Positions 1 to 6,393 are shown, counted from the first letter of the stretch. The stretch: 7,913 nucleotides of DNA from an uncultured Lachnobacterium sp. (GCA_900552085.1 URYB01000114.1:1-7913), one strand, 5' to 3'. Numbers and translations are program-made. The notes: generated by a model from the letters alone, not told the origin.

Positions 1-672
1 GCGCTGGAGGAACTTGGCATTGGACGTCCGAGTACGTATTCTCCAACAATCACGACGATTATTGCCCGCCGCTATATCACGAAGGAAAATAAGAACCTGT
101 ATGTGACCGAAATCGGAGAAGTCGTAAATTCTATTATGAAAGAATCATTCCCTACAATTGTGGACGAACATTTCACCGCTAATATGGAGTCGCTTCTGGA
201 CAGTGTTGCAGAAGGTACTGTTCCGTGGAAGACTGTAGTGGCAAATTTCTATCCGGATCTGGAAAAGGCAGTGCAGGCGGCAGAGGAAGAACTGGAAAAA
301 ATCACGATCGAAGATGAAGTGACAGACGAAATCTGTGAGGTTTGCGGACGTAATATGGTTATTAAATATGGACCACATGGAAAGTTCCTTGCATGCCCGG
401 GATTCCCGGATTGCCGTAACACGAAACCGTATTACGAAAAAATCGGTGTAGCATGTCCGAAGTGTGGCAAAGATGTTGTGATTAAGATGACCAAAAAAGG
501 ACGTCGTTACTATGGATGCATTGATTATCCGGAATGTGATTTTATGAGCTGGGGACGCCCGGTGGACAAAAAGTGTCCGCGTTGTGGTGGTTACATGGTG
601 GAAAAAGGAAACAAGCTTGCCTGTGCAGATGAGCATTGTGGTTATACGGAGCAAAAAGAAAAGGAAAAATAA
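1..672 (+). CDS. topA: DNA topoisomerase I (type IA), C-terminal part; 5' end outside window
   Basis: This is the last 223 codons of topA, open from the first base in frame 1 and ending at TAA 670-672. The enzyme relaxes negative supercoils by transient single-strand cleavage. The fragment begins inside the type IA core: residues 6-17 read GIGRPSTYSPTI, a highly conserved topoisomerase I segment. The catalytic tyrosine and TOPRIM domain lie upstream, outside the window. The C-terminus carries three zf-C4 topoisomerase zinc modules with cysteines at 112/115/132/138, 152/155/173/179 and 192/195/208/213, which in this family bind single-stranded DNA. A highly charged tail rich in lysine and glutamate ends the protein. 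An ATG at 103-105 lies in the same frame but is internal, because the reading frame and homology continue upstream of it. The gene sits directly upstream of codY, as in many Firmicutes. Identification is firm; full length cannot be judged. Confidence 0.96.
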   Translation, partial: ALEELGIGRPSTYSPTITTIIARRYITKENKNLYVTEIGEVVNSIMKESFPTIVDEHFTANMESLLDSVAEGTVPWKTVVANFYPDLEKAVQAAEEELEKITIEDEVTDEICEVCGRNMVIKYGPHGKFLACPGFPDCRNTKPYYEKIGVACPKCGKDVVIKMTKKGRRYYGCIDYPECDFMSWGRPVDKKCPRCGGYMVEKGNKLACADEHCGYTEQKEKEK

Positions 673-698
673 TTCAATTTTATAAAAAATATTGAATT
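671..698. repeat. AT-only inverted repeat just after topA
   Basis: AATTCAAT (671-678) and ATTGAATT (691-698) are perfect 8-base inverted arms around a 12-base centre, starting inside the topA stop codon. The stem contains only two G-C pairs and no T-run follows, so it is a poor intrinsic terminator. It may be a protein-binding site, or chance in AT-rich DNA. It overlaps the first of three CodY-box-like 15-mers (676-690) and runs into the second (695-709). Confidence 0.4.
676..690. promoter_or_regulatory. CodY-box-like site 1 (12/15)
   Basis: AATTTTATAAAAAAT matches the CodY operator consensus AATTTTCWGAAAATT with three mismatches, including loss of the central C and G. It is therefore the weakest of the three sites, since AT-rich DNA can match the remainder by chance. 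It lies just upstream of the predicted codY -35 element. Confidence 0.3.
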
Positions 699-709
699 GT
701 CAGATAAAT
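695..709. promoter_or_regulatory. CodY-box-like site 2 over the codY -35 element (12/15)
   Basis: AATTGTCAGATAAAT matches the CodY consensus AATTTTCWGAAAATT at 12 of 15 positions and keeps the central TCAGA core. It covers the predicted -35 hexamer at 697-702, a position where bound CodY would block RNA polymerase. CodY autoregulation is known in several Firmicutes (for example Lactococcus lactis), so the placement makes biological sense. Binding here is inference. Confidence 0.5.
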
Positions 710-726
710 AGTGCTAAACTCATAAT
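697..726 (+). promoter_or_regulatory. putative sigma-A promoter of codY
   Basis: TTGTCA at 697-702 matches the -35 consensus TTGACA at 5 of 6 positions. CATAAT at 721-726 matches the -10 consensus TATAAT at 5 of 6. The spacer is 18 bases, slightly longer than the ideal 17. Transcription would start near 733, giving a leader of about 32 bases before the codY ATG at 765. No convincing terminator separates topA from codY, so read-through from topA is also possible. Predicted by eye only. Confidence 0.55.
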
Positions 727-733
727 ATATGGA

Positions 734-748
734 AATTCTCAAAAAATA
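734..748. promoter_or_regulatory. CodY-box-like site 3 at the codY transcription start (12/15)
   Basis: AATTCTCAAAAAATA matches AATTTTCWGAAAATT at 12 of 15 positions, with mismatches at positions 5, 9 and 15. It begins about one base after the predicted transcription start (near 733) and ends just before the codY ribosome binding site. It starts 39 bases downstream of site 2. Binding is inferred from the sequence only. Confidence 0.45.
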
Positions 749-764
749 GATGGGAGAAATAAGT

Positions 765-1544
765 ATGAGTGTTCAGCTTCTGGATAAGACTAGAAAAATT
801 AATAAACTACTTCACAATAACAGTTCGTCAAAGGTGGTCTTTAATGATATTTGCGATGTACTGACCGGGATTCTTGATTCTGATATTCTTGTGATCAGCA
901 AGAAAGGCAAAGTGCTTGGCTCAAGTGTCTGCAAGGGCGTGGATGAATTACAGGAACTGATTGTGGATGAAGTTGGTGGATATATCGATCCGGATTTAAA
1001 CGAGCGCTTGCTTGGAATTCTTTCAACAAAGGAGAATGTTAATCTGGAGACGTTAGGCTTCGGAGAAGAATCCCGCAGGTATCGTGCAATTATTACACCA
1101 ATCGATATTGCAGGGGAACGTTTGGGAACACTTTTTGAGTATCGGAGCGAGCGAGAGTACGATATTGATGATATTATCCTTACAGAGTATGGAACTACGG
1201 TTGTCGGACTTGAAATGATGCGTTCGGTAAATGAAGAGAGTGCGGAGGAAGAACGAAAAGTCGCGATTGTGAAATCTGCGATCAGTACACTTTCTTTTTC
1301 GGAGCTGGAAGCAATTACTCATATATTTGATGAACTGGATGGAAATGAAGGCATTCTTGTAGCGAGCAGGATTGCTGACAGAGTCGGAATTACCCGGTCT
1401 GTTATCGTAAATGCGTTACGCAAGTTTGAGAGTGCTGGTGTTATTGAATCCCGTTCTTCAGGAATGAAAGGAACTTATATCAAAGTTGTCAACGATGTGG
1501 TTTTTGACGAACTTGAACAATTAAAAAAGAAAAATAAAAAATAA
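765..1544 (+). CDS. codY: GTP-sensing / branched-chain amino acid-responsive global repressor CodY
   Basis: CodY is a cytoplasmic dimeric DNA-binding protein. It represses nutrient-acquisition, amino-acid biosynthesis and often motility genes while isoleucine, leucine, valine and (in Bacillus) GTP are plentiful. The 259-residue product equals the B. subtilis length. Residues 1-155 form the ligand-sensing GAF domain, with conserved stretches at RAIITPID (107-114), GERLGTL (117-123) and the EYGTTVVGLEM helix (141-151). A linker helix follows. The winged helix-turn-helix at about 195-241 contains the near-invariant recognition region around ASRIADRVGITRSVIVNALR (200-219) and GMKGTYIKV (233-241). 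I chose ATG 765 because GGGAG at 752-756 sits 8 bases before it. The in-frame ATG at 750 would place that site inside the coding region and add five residues not typical of CodY. The tail is lysine-rich. It has its own predicted promoter and terminator and stands between topA and the flagellar operon. Confidence 0.97.
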   Translation: MSVQLLDKTRKINKLLHNNSSSKVVFNDICDVLTGILDSDILVISKKGKVLGSSVCKGVDELQELIVDEVGGYIDPDLNERLLGILSTKENVNLETLGFGEESRRYRAIITPIDIAGERLGTLFEYRSEREYDIDDIILTEYGTTVVGLEMMRSVNEESAEEERKVAIVKSAISTLSFSELEAITHIFDELDGNEGILVASRIADRVGITRSVIVNALRKFESAGVIESRSSGMKGTYIKVVNDVVFDELEQLKKKNKK

Positions 1545-1571
1545 TTTCATATGCCAATGGAATGGATGTTT

Positions 1572-1604
1572 AAAGGGACTTATACAAGATATAGGTCCCT
1601 TTTT
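1572..1604 (+). terminator. intrinsic terminator after codY
   Basis: A 13-base-pair stem (1572-1584 with 1590-1602, one G-U pair) closes a 5-base loop at 1585-1589. Its core is GGGAC paired with GTCCC. The 3' arm runs into TTTTT (1600-1604). The A-run at 1572-1574 opposite the T-run could allow some activity on the reverse strand, but no gene converges here. It lies 27 bases after the codY stop and separates codY transcription from the flagellar operon. Confidence 0.9.
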
Positions 1605-1637
1605 GTCGAATATTTGAATGTTTTGGGAAAAAAGCAC

Positions 1638-1674
1638 TTGTTTTTTGAAAGAAGTATACTATAATTAGTATGAT
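1638..1674 (+). promoter_or_regulatory. putative promoter(s) of the flgB flagellar operon
   Basis: Two sigma-A-like readings overlap. The first pairs TTGTTT (1638-1643) with a perfect TATAAT (1660-1665) over 16 bases, so the -10 is strong and the -35 weak. The second pairs TTGAAA (1645-1650, 5 of 6) with TATGAT (1669-1674, 5 of 6) over 18 bases. Either gives a leader of roughly 30-40 bases before flgB. I found no sigma-D/sigma-28-type element (TAAA, about 15 bases, GCCGATAA), which fits an early flagellar operon read by the housekeeping factor. Which -10 is used cannot be told from sequence. Confidence 0.6.
1656..1671. repeat. perfect palindrome covering the flgB -10 region
   Basis: ATACTA (1656-1661) and TAGTAT (1666-1671) are perfect 6-base inverted arms around TAAT, directly over the best -10 hexamer of the flagellar operon (1660-1665). 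Such placement suits an operator for a dimeric repressor. It does not match the CodY consensus, and AT-rich -10 regions are prone to chance symmetry. Confidence 0.4.
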
Positions 1675-1708
1675 AGAATAATTAGGGGTACTATATGAAG
1701 GGAGAACT

Positions 1709-2098
1709 ATGTTAAGTACAAATGCATTTAATTACATCAATGTATTAGACAAGGCAGCGGATGCAAGCTGGAAGAGAGAGTCGGTTCTTGCAAACAATAT
1801 TGCTAATGTAAATACACCTGGATATAAGAGAAAAGATCTCGATTTCGAGAGCACCCTGAAAGAAGAATTAGGGCGTTGCAAACACACGTCGTTGGACTAT
1901 AAAATTGATCATGCCAATCTGGACCACCTGAATCCATCTGTGTATACGGATCTGACAAATTATTCGTATCGTCTGGATGGAAGTAACGTAGATATTGATT
2001 CGGAAGAGGTGGAGTATGCTTCTGAGCAGATCCGTTATGAGGGAATTACTGCGGGGATTAATAATCAGTTCAGTCGCATGAAATCAGTAATCAGCTAA
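1709..2098 (+). CDS. flgB: flagellar basal-body rod protein FlgB
   Basis: FlgB is a proximal rod subunit exported through the flagellar type III apparatus. It assembles with FliE and FlgC between the MS ring and the distal rod. The 129-residue protein is of normal length. Its N-terminal helix is followed by the rod-family signature ANNIANVNTPGYKRKD (28-43), shared by rod and hook axial proteins. The variable middle is short, and the C-terminal helix (about 96-129) with the SNVDIDSE lead-in is typical of FlgB. There is no Sec signal peptide, as expected for this export route. AAGGGAG at 1698-1704 precedes the ATG by only 4 bases, a somewhat tight but workable spacing. It is the first gene of the operon; flgC follows after 13 bases. 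Confidence 0.96.
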   Translation: MLSTNAFNYINVLDKAADASWKRESVLANNIANVNTPGYKRKDLDFESTLKEELGRCKHTSLDYKIDHANLDHLNPSVYTDLTNYSYRLDGSNVDIDSEEVEYASEQIRYEGITAGINNQFSRMKSVIS

Positions 2099-2111
2099 GG
2101 AGGAATGAAAT

Positions 2112-2552
2112 ATGGCATTGTTTCAGTCATTTAATATCAGTGCATCTGCAATGACTGCAGAACGTTTTCGTACGGATATTATTGCAGAAAATATAGCAAA
2201 CGTTAATACAACTTCGACAGAGAGCGGTGGACCATATCGCAGAAAGGTTGTTACTTTTGGAGAACGCAATGTGACACCGTTTTCCCAGTATTATTCTGCG
2301 TCAAAAAATGCAGCGATTGGTAATGGTGTGAAAGTTACCTCTGTTCGTGAAGATTATGAGACAGATTTTGTGATGGAGTATGATCCGGCCAATCCGGATG
2401 CGGATGAAAACGGTTATGTTTCATATCCGAATGTCAATACCGTTACAGAAATGACAAACCTGATTGATTCTACGCGCGCATATGAGGCAAATGCTACCGC
2501 GTTTGAAGCAAGTAAGAGCATGGCACAGACGGGATTGTCTATTGGCCAGTAA
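2112..2552 (+). CDS. flgC: flagellar basal-body rod protein FlgC
   Basis: FlgC is the second proximal rod subunit, exported through the flagellar type III apparatus and polymerised next to FlgB. The protein has 146 residues, near the usual length. The N-terminal rod motif reads AENIANVNTTSTESGGPYRR (25-44); the GGPYRRK block is specific to FlgC as against FlgB. The C-terminal signature contains NTVTEMTNLIDSTRAYEAN, the axial-protein helix with the EM..LI...RAYEAN pattern. The ribosome binding site AAGGAGG (2097-2103) overlaps the flgB stop codon and lies 8 bases before the ATG, which suggests tight translational linkage with flgB. A 46-base AT-rich gap follows before fliE. Confidence 0.97.
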   Translation: MALFQSFNISASAMTAERFRTDIIAENIANVNTTSTESGGPYRRKVVTFGERNVTPFSQYYSASKNAAIGNGVKVTSVREDYETDFVMEYDPANPDADENGYVSYPNVNTVTEMTNLIDSTRAYEANATAFEASKSMAQTGLSIGQ

Positions 2553-2598
2553 ATTCATTATTTATGAATATAAATATAGATTGTAAGAGGAAAAAGAA

Positions 2599-2913
2599 AT
2601 GGACATTTCAGCATTGAATGGTGTGTCACCGGTTTATTCAAATATATATACACAGAAATCATCTTTTGATGATGACAACAAAACGAACAGCTTTGATTCC
2701 ATCCTGTCTGCAATGATGCAGTCGGTAGATGAGACAAATGATCTCCAAAACAAGGCAGAGTCGGAGGAAATCCGATTCGCACTCGGAGAATCAGATAATA
2801 CTCATGATTTACTTATCGCAGAGACGAAGGCAAATATTGCTTTGCAGTATACGGTGGCGGTGAGAGACAAATTAGTTGATGGATACAAAGAACTTATGCA
2901 GATGTCTGTATAA
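2599..2913 (+). CDS. fliE: flagellar hook-basal body complex protein FliE
   Basis: FliE joins the FliF MS ring to the FlgB/FlgC rod and is among the first export substrates. The protein has 104 residues, the usual size. The N-terminal half is poorly conserved, and the family-defining part is C-terminal: THDLLIAETKANIALQY (from about residue 69) followed by VAVRDKLVDGYKELMQM. These match the FliE pattern of a short amphipathic helix, then a VRDKLV...YKE-M block. The usual DVMIA is HDLLIA here, a common Clostridia variant. GAGG at 2587-2590 lies 8 bases before the ATG. The gene sits between flgC and fliF, the standard Firmicute order. Confidence 0.94.
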   Translation: MDISALNGVSPVYSNIYTQKSSFDDDNKTNSFDSILSAMMQSVDETNDLQNKAESEEIRFALGESDNTHDLLIAETKANIALQYTVAVRDKLVDGYKELMQMSV

Positions 2914-2933
2914 TAGGCGAGTGAGGGGATAAC

Positions 2934-4556
2934 ATGCCGGAACAGTTACAGAAAATAATCGATCGTGTGGTCGCATGGTGGAAGAAATTTAACAACAAGC
3001 AGAGAGCACTTATGCTTAGTCTGACAGCAATTGTGATAGTTGCGCTTGTAATTTTATATGTTGTTGTAACCAAACCTTCCTATACGACGCTGATTGATTG
3101 TGAAAATACAAAAGTGGCCAGTCAGGTAAAAGATTTACTTGATTCGGATGGTACAATTGATTATAAAGTATCAAATTCTACACATTTTGAAGTTAATGTA
3201 AAAGATGAAAGTGCAGCAAATATGCTGCTTGGATCCAATGATATTGCAACAGCCGGATATTCACTTTCCGGCCCGGATCTTTCGAGCGTTGTAAACGGAA
3301 GCATGTCTACGACGGAGTCAGACAAACAGAAATTATACAAGAATTATATGGAAGAAAAACTGGCAACGGATCTGGCGGCAAATGATCTGATTGATTCTGC
3401 TACAGTTGCGTTGGATGTTCCGACAGATGATGGAACACTCCTTTCACAGATGCAGGAGAGTTCAGCCAGCGTATCACTTGCTCTAAATGGTGATATGGAT
3501 GAAGATCAGGCATATTCTATTGCACGATTTGTTGCAACACAGCTTGGAAATGATTCAACGCAAAAGATTACAATTCTGGATCAGAAGACATCAAAACTCT
3601 TATATTCGGGAGCGGATCAGGACTCTGCGTCGGCGGTTTTGTCTTCTAATCTGAGCGCAAAAGAAAAAACACAGAATATGGTCAAACAGAATATCAAAGA
3701 TGTTCTTGTTCAATCTGGAATCTTTTCGGATGTTCAGGTCGGAATAAATCTGGATATGTCTTTTGACAAGGTAGAAAAGGAAACAAAAGTATATTCACAC
3801 AACGATGGAATGGATAACGGAGAAATTACAAGCAAATCCGAATATACTTCTGATGCAACCGGCGGACAGGCTGCGGTTCCAGGAACGGACTCTAATGACG
3901 ATACGCCAACTTATGTAACACAGGATGGCGAAATTACGGAATCAAGCATCACCGACACGGATACGGTATATGCGCCAAACGAAGAAAATACAAAAACGAT
4001 CAACAATGGTGGCGTGATTAATTATGATACCTGTTCGGTTGCAGTATCTGCAACGAGATGGGTTGTTTATGATGAAGATGAACTCAAGGCAAGTGGCCAG
4101 TTAGACAATATGACATTTGATGAGTTCAAGGCTGCGCACAGTGATCCGGTTCAGGTAACCGCGGACCAGGATTATATCGATCTGATTGCAAAATCTACGG
4201 GATTTAATACGAATCAGATTTCTTTTGTATGCTATGAACGACCACAATTCGTAGAATCCAGCAGCAAAGGCATTGGCTTGTCCGATATTTTACAGATCGC
4301 ACTTGCGGTATTGATTTTTGCACTGCTTGGTTTTGTTGTGTTCAGAAGTACCAGAAAACAGAACGAAGAGGAAGCAGAACCAGAGCTTTCTGTCGATGCG
4401 CTTTTGCAGTCTACGACAGATACGATGGATGATTTAGAAGATATCGGATACTCTGAAAAATCAGAGACAAGGCTACTGATAGAAAAATTTGTGGATGAAA
4501 ATCCAGATGCGGCAGCATTATTGTTGCGCAACTGGTTAAATGAGGACTGGGAGTAG
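2934..4556 (+). CDS. fliF: flagellar MS-ring protein FliF
   Basis: FliF multimers form the membrane/supramembrane ring that founds the basal body, houses the export gate and carries the FliG switch ring. The protein has 540 residues, normal for Firmicutes. A short cytoplasmic N-terminus leads to membrane segment 1 (about 25-45). The YscJ/FliF ring-building region (about 48-225) follows, with YTTLID at its start and the KLYKNYMEEKLATDL segment inside it. A second, FliF-specific domain extends to about 440, with an acidic low-complexity insertion rich in Asp, Thr and Ser at about 300-355. Membrane segment 2 is at about 452-470. The charged cytoplasmic tail ends in IEKFVDENPDAAALLLRNWL plus NEDWE, the conserved FliG-binding helix. 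GAGGGG at 2923-2928 supports the ATG. The fliG start lies 3 bases after the stop. Confidence 0.97.
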   Translation: MPEQLQKIIDRVVAWWKKFNNKQRALMLSLTAIVIVALVILYVVVTKPSYTTLIDCENTKVASQVKDLLDSDGTIDYKVSNSTHFEVNVKDESAANMLLGSNDIATAGYSLSGPDLSSVVNGSMSTTESDKQKLYKNYMEEKLATDLAANDLIDSATVALDVPTDDGTLLSQMQESSASVSLALNGDMDEDQAYSIARFVATQLGNDSTQKITILDQKTSKLLYSGADQDSASAVLSSNLSAKEKTQNMVKQNIKDVLVQSGIFSDVQVGINLDMSFDKVEKETKVYSHNDGMDNGEITSKSEYTSDATGGQAAVPGTDSNDDTPTYVTQDGEITESSITDTDTVYAPNEENTKTINNGGVINYDTCSVAVSATRWVVYDEDELKASGQLDNMTFDEFKAAHSDPVQVTADQDYIDLIAKSTGFNTNQISFVCYERPQFVESSSKGIGLSDILQIALAVLIFALLGFVVFRSTRKQNEEEAEPELSVDALLQSTTDTMDDLEDIGYSEKSETRLLIEKFVDENPDAAALLLRNWLNEDWE

Positions 4557-4559
4557 AGC

Positions 4560-5564
4560 ATGAGTGAGTCGTATACAGGAGTGCAGAAAGCTGCAATTTT
4601 ATTAATTACATTGGGACCAGAGAAGGCAGCTACTATTTTCAAACATCTCAAAGAGGATGAAATTGAAGAACTTTCCCTTGAAATTGCAAATACAAGAAGT
4701 GTCTCACCGCAGACAAAAGAAGATATTTTAGATGAATATTATCAGGTTTGCCTTGCGCAACAGTATATTGCAGAGGGCGGTATTAATTATGCAAAAGAAT
4801 TGCTGGAGAAAGCTCTTGGCAGCGATAAGGCACAGGGAGTTATTGCAAAACTGACGGCTTCCTTACAGGTACGGCCGTTTGAATTTGTTCGGAAGACGGA
4901 TCCGAGCCAGCTGCTGAACTTTATTCAGGATGAGCATCCACAAACGATTGCTATGATCCTGTCTTATCTGGCACCGGCACAGGCATCACTTGTTTTGAGC
5001 GCGCTTCCGCCGGAAAAACAGGCAGACGTTGCAAAGAGAATTGCGACGATGGATCGTACATCACCGGATGTGATCAAAGAAGTAGAAAGTGTATTGGAAC
5101 GTAAGCTGGCTTCTCTTGTTAATCAGGATTACACAATTGTTGGTGGTATCGATGCAATTGTAAGTATTTTGAACAGCGTTGACAGAGGAACGGAAAAACA
5201 TATTATGGAATCTCTCGAAATCGAAGAACCGGAACTTGCAGACGAAATCCGGAAGAAAATGTTCGTGTTCGAAGATATTTTGTTGCTGGACGATCGTGCA
5301 ATACAGCGCGTGTTGCGTGATGTTGAGAATGCTGACCTTGAATTTGCTCTTAAGAATACGTCTGAGGAAGTACAGAATGTTGTATTTAAGAACCTGTCTA
5401 AGCGTCTGGCTGCAATGATCAAAGAGGATATGGATTTCATGGGACCGGTACGTATGAAGGATGTAGAAGAAGCACAACAGAAAGTTGTTAATATCATTCG
5501 TAAGTTAGAAGATGCTGGTGAAATCGTAATTTCCCGTGGTGGAGGTGATGATATCGTTGTCTAA
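4560..5564 (+). CDS. fliG: flagellar motor switch protein FliG
   Basis: FliG sits on the cytoplasmic face of the MS ring and converts MotA/MotB ion flow into rotation; with FliM and FliN it sets rotation direction. The protein has 334 residues, usual length. The N-terminal domain (about 5-105) binds the FliF tail. The middle domain holds the EHPQ motif (125-128) used for FliM contact. The C-terminal torque domain contains the LDDR motif (243-246), then KRLAAMIKEDMDFMGPVR and a DVEEAQQKVVNIIRKLEDAG helix, ending in a GGG-acidic tail close to that of Thermotoga FliG. The ribosome binding site GGGAG (4549-4553) lies inside the end of fliF, 6 bases before ATG. Its last codons in turn contain the ribosome binding site of fliH. 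Confidence 0.98.
   Translation: MSESYTGVQKAAILLITLGPEKAATIFKHLKEDEIEELSLEIANTRSVSPQTKEDILDEYYQVCLAQQYIAEGGINYAKELLEKALGSDKAQGVIAKLTASLQVRPFEFVRKTDPSQLLNFIQDEHPQTIAMILSYLAPAQASLVLSALPPEKQADVAKRIATMDRTSPDVIKEVESVLERKLASLVNQDYTIVGGIDAIVSILNSVDRGTEKHIMESLEIEEPELADEIRKKMFVFEDILLLDDRAIQRVLRDVENADLEFALKNTSEEVQNVVFKNLSKRLAAMIKEDMDFMGPVRMKDVEEAQQKVVNIIRKLEDAGEIVISRGGGDDIVV
5541..5549 (+). promoter_or_regulatory. near-ideal ribosome binding site for fliH inside fliG
   Basis: GGAGGTGAT is complementary over nine bases to the 3' end of bacterial 16S rRNA. It is built from the glycine-aspartate codons at the end of fliG and stands 7 bases before TTG 5557. It decides the fliH start, because the ATG at 5548 overlaps it. 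A strong site may offset the weak TTG initiator. Confidence 0.85.
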
Positions 5565-6378
5565 TCTGTTAAAGCAATGTTATGTTGTTAATTCAGATGG
5601 AGGAAAACGCATTATCAATTCGGATCAAAGACTTGAAAAATCGCGCCTTCATAATAATGAAGTTAATATACATAAAGAATTACCGATTATGCCGAAACTG
5701 GATGGAATTGCAGCACTTCCGACCGGAGATCCGGCACAGGAAATACAAAAAATTAAAGCAGAGGCGGAAAAAATACGCCAGGTGACACTTGAGGTTGCTA
5801 AAAGAGAAGCCCAGAGCATTATTGAAAATGCTCAGGTGAACGCTCAGCAGATTCTGCAGAATGCAGGGGAAAAAGCCAATAAGCTGATGGAAGAACAGAA
5901 GCAATTAGGCTATGCAGAGGGTGGAAAAGAAAAGGAAGCAGCTTTGGAAGCGCAGTACCGCGAAAAAGAAAAGGGGTTGGAAGCACGAAAACAGGAACTG
6001 GAAGCACAGTATGAGCAAAATATCAATGAAATGGAAGGCGATATTGTTGATGCAGTGATTCAGGTTTTTGACAAAGTTTTCCGAATTCAATTTGAAAAGA
6101 AACGCGAAATTTTATATTCGCTGGTAAGAAATGTGCTGATGGATATTGAAGTGGGAGATGAAGTTCGCATTCATGTAAATGAAGCAAACCGTGAAATCAT
6201 TGAAGCACATATGGAAGAAATTCGCGAAATCGTTGGACAGAAAGTATCAATAGAATTTGTTCATGATGCAAAATTGCAGGATGAACAATGCAAGATAGAG
6301 ACTTCATTTGGCGTGTTTGACTGTGGAATCGATACACAGCTTGAAAACCTTTTAAAAGATATTAAGTCGCTTGTATAA
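5557..6378 (+). CDS. fliH: flagellar export ATPase regulator FliH (TTG start)
   Basis: FliH dimers bind the FliI ATPase, restrain its activity and tether it to the FliN part of the switch, forming the peripheral stalk of the export machine. From TTG 5557 the protein has 273 residues. Residues 1-55 look disordered. A long Gln/Glu/Lys/Ala-rich coiled coil spans about 59-160 (EIQKIKAEAEKI, then KREAQSIIENAQ onward). The C-terminal FliH/SctL-type domain (about 165-273) ends with TSFGVFDCGIDTQLENL, the typical family pattern. I chose TTG 5557 because GGAGGTGAT (5541-5549), complementary to the 16S 3' end, lies 7 bases upstream; the product then begins MSNLLKQ, usual in Clostridia. GTG 5536 and ATG 5548 lie upstream of or inside that site. 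It overlaps fliG by 8 bases. Confidence 0.92.
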   Translation: MSNLLKQCYVVNSDGGKRIINSDQRLEKSRLHNNEVNIHKELPIMPKLDGIAALPTGDPAQEIQKIKAEAEKIRQVTLEVAKREAQSIIENAQVNAQQILQNAGEKANKLMEEQKQLGYAEGGKEKEAALEAQYREKEKGLEARKQELEAQYEQNINEMEGDIVDAVIQVFDKVFRIQFEKKREILYSLVRNVLMDIEVGDEVRIHVNEANREIIEAHMEEIREIVGQKVSIEFVHDAKLQDEQCKIETSFGVFDCGIDTQLENLLKDIKSLV

Positions 6379-6393
6379 AGATGGAGCATATTT

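Noticed and set aside
145..654. Long open frame on the minus strand across topA
   Set aside because: It is antisense to a firmly identified gene, has no ribosome binding site I can see and gives a protein of no recognisable family. It is a by-product of codon use in topA.
671..698. Inverted repeat after topA as the topA terminator
   Set aside because: Eight-base AT-rich stem with a 12-base loop and no T-run. I list it as a repeat only.
1605..1708. Sigma-D/sigma-28 flagellar promoter upstream of flgB
   Set aside because: No TAAA plus GCCGATAA-like pair at the right spacing was found by eye; sigma-A-type elements explain the region better.
1545..1708. Riboswitch or small RNA in the codY-flgB gap
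   Set aside because: After the codY terminator and the promoter elements, too little leader (about 30-40 bases before flgB) remains for a riboswitch, and no known motif is visible.
2553..2569. ATTCAT-TATTT-ATGAAT hairpin between flgC and fliE as a terminator
   Set aside because: The stem is six bases with one G-C pair and has no T-run after it. It is too weak to stop transcription and lies in the middle of a coherent operon; at most it affects RNA processing.
5061..5497. Overlapping minus-strand open frames across the fliG torque domain
   Set aside because: Two frames are open over the same bases on the opposite strand of a conserved gene, with biased composition (Cys, Phe, Ser, Ile rich). 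This is typical of shadow frames, not genes.
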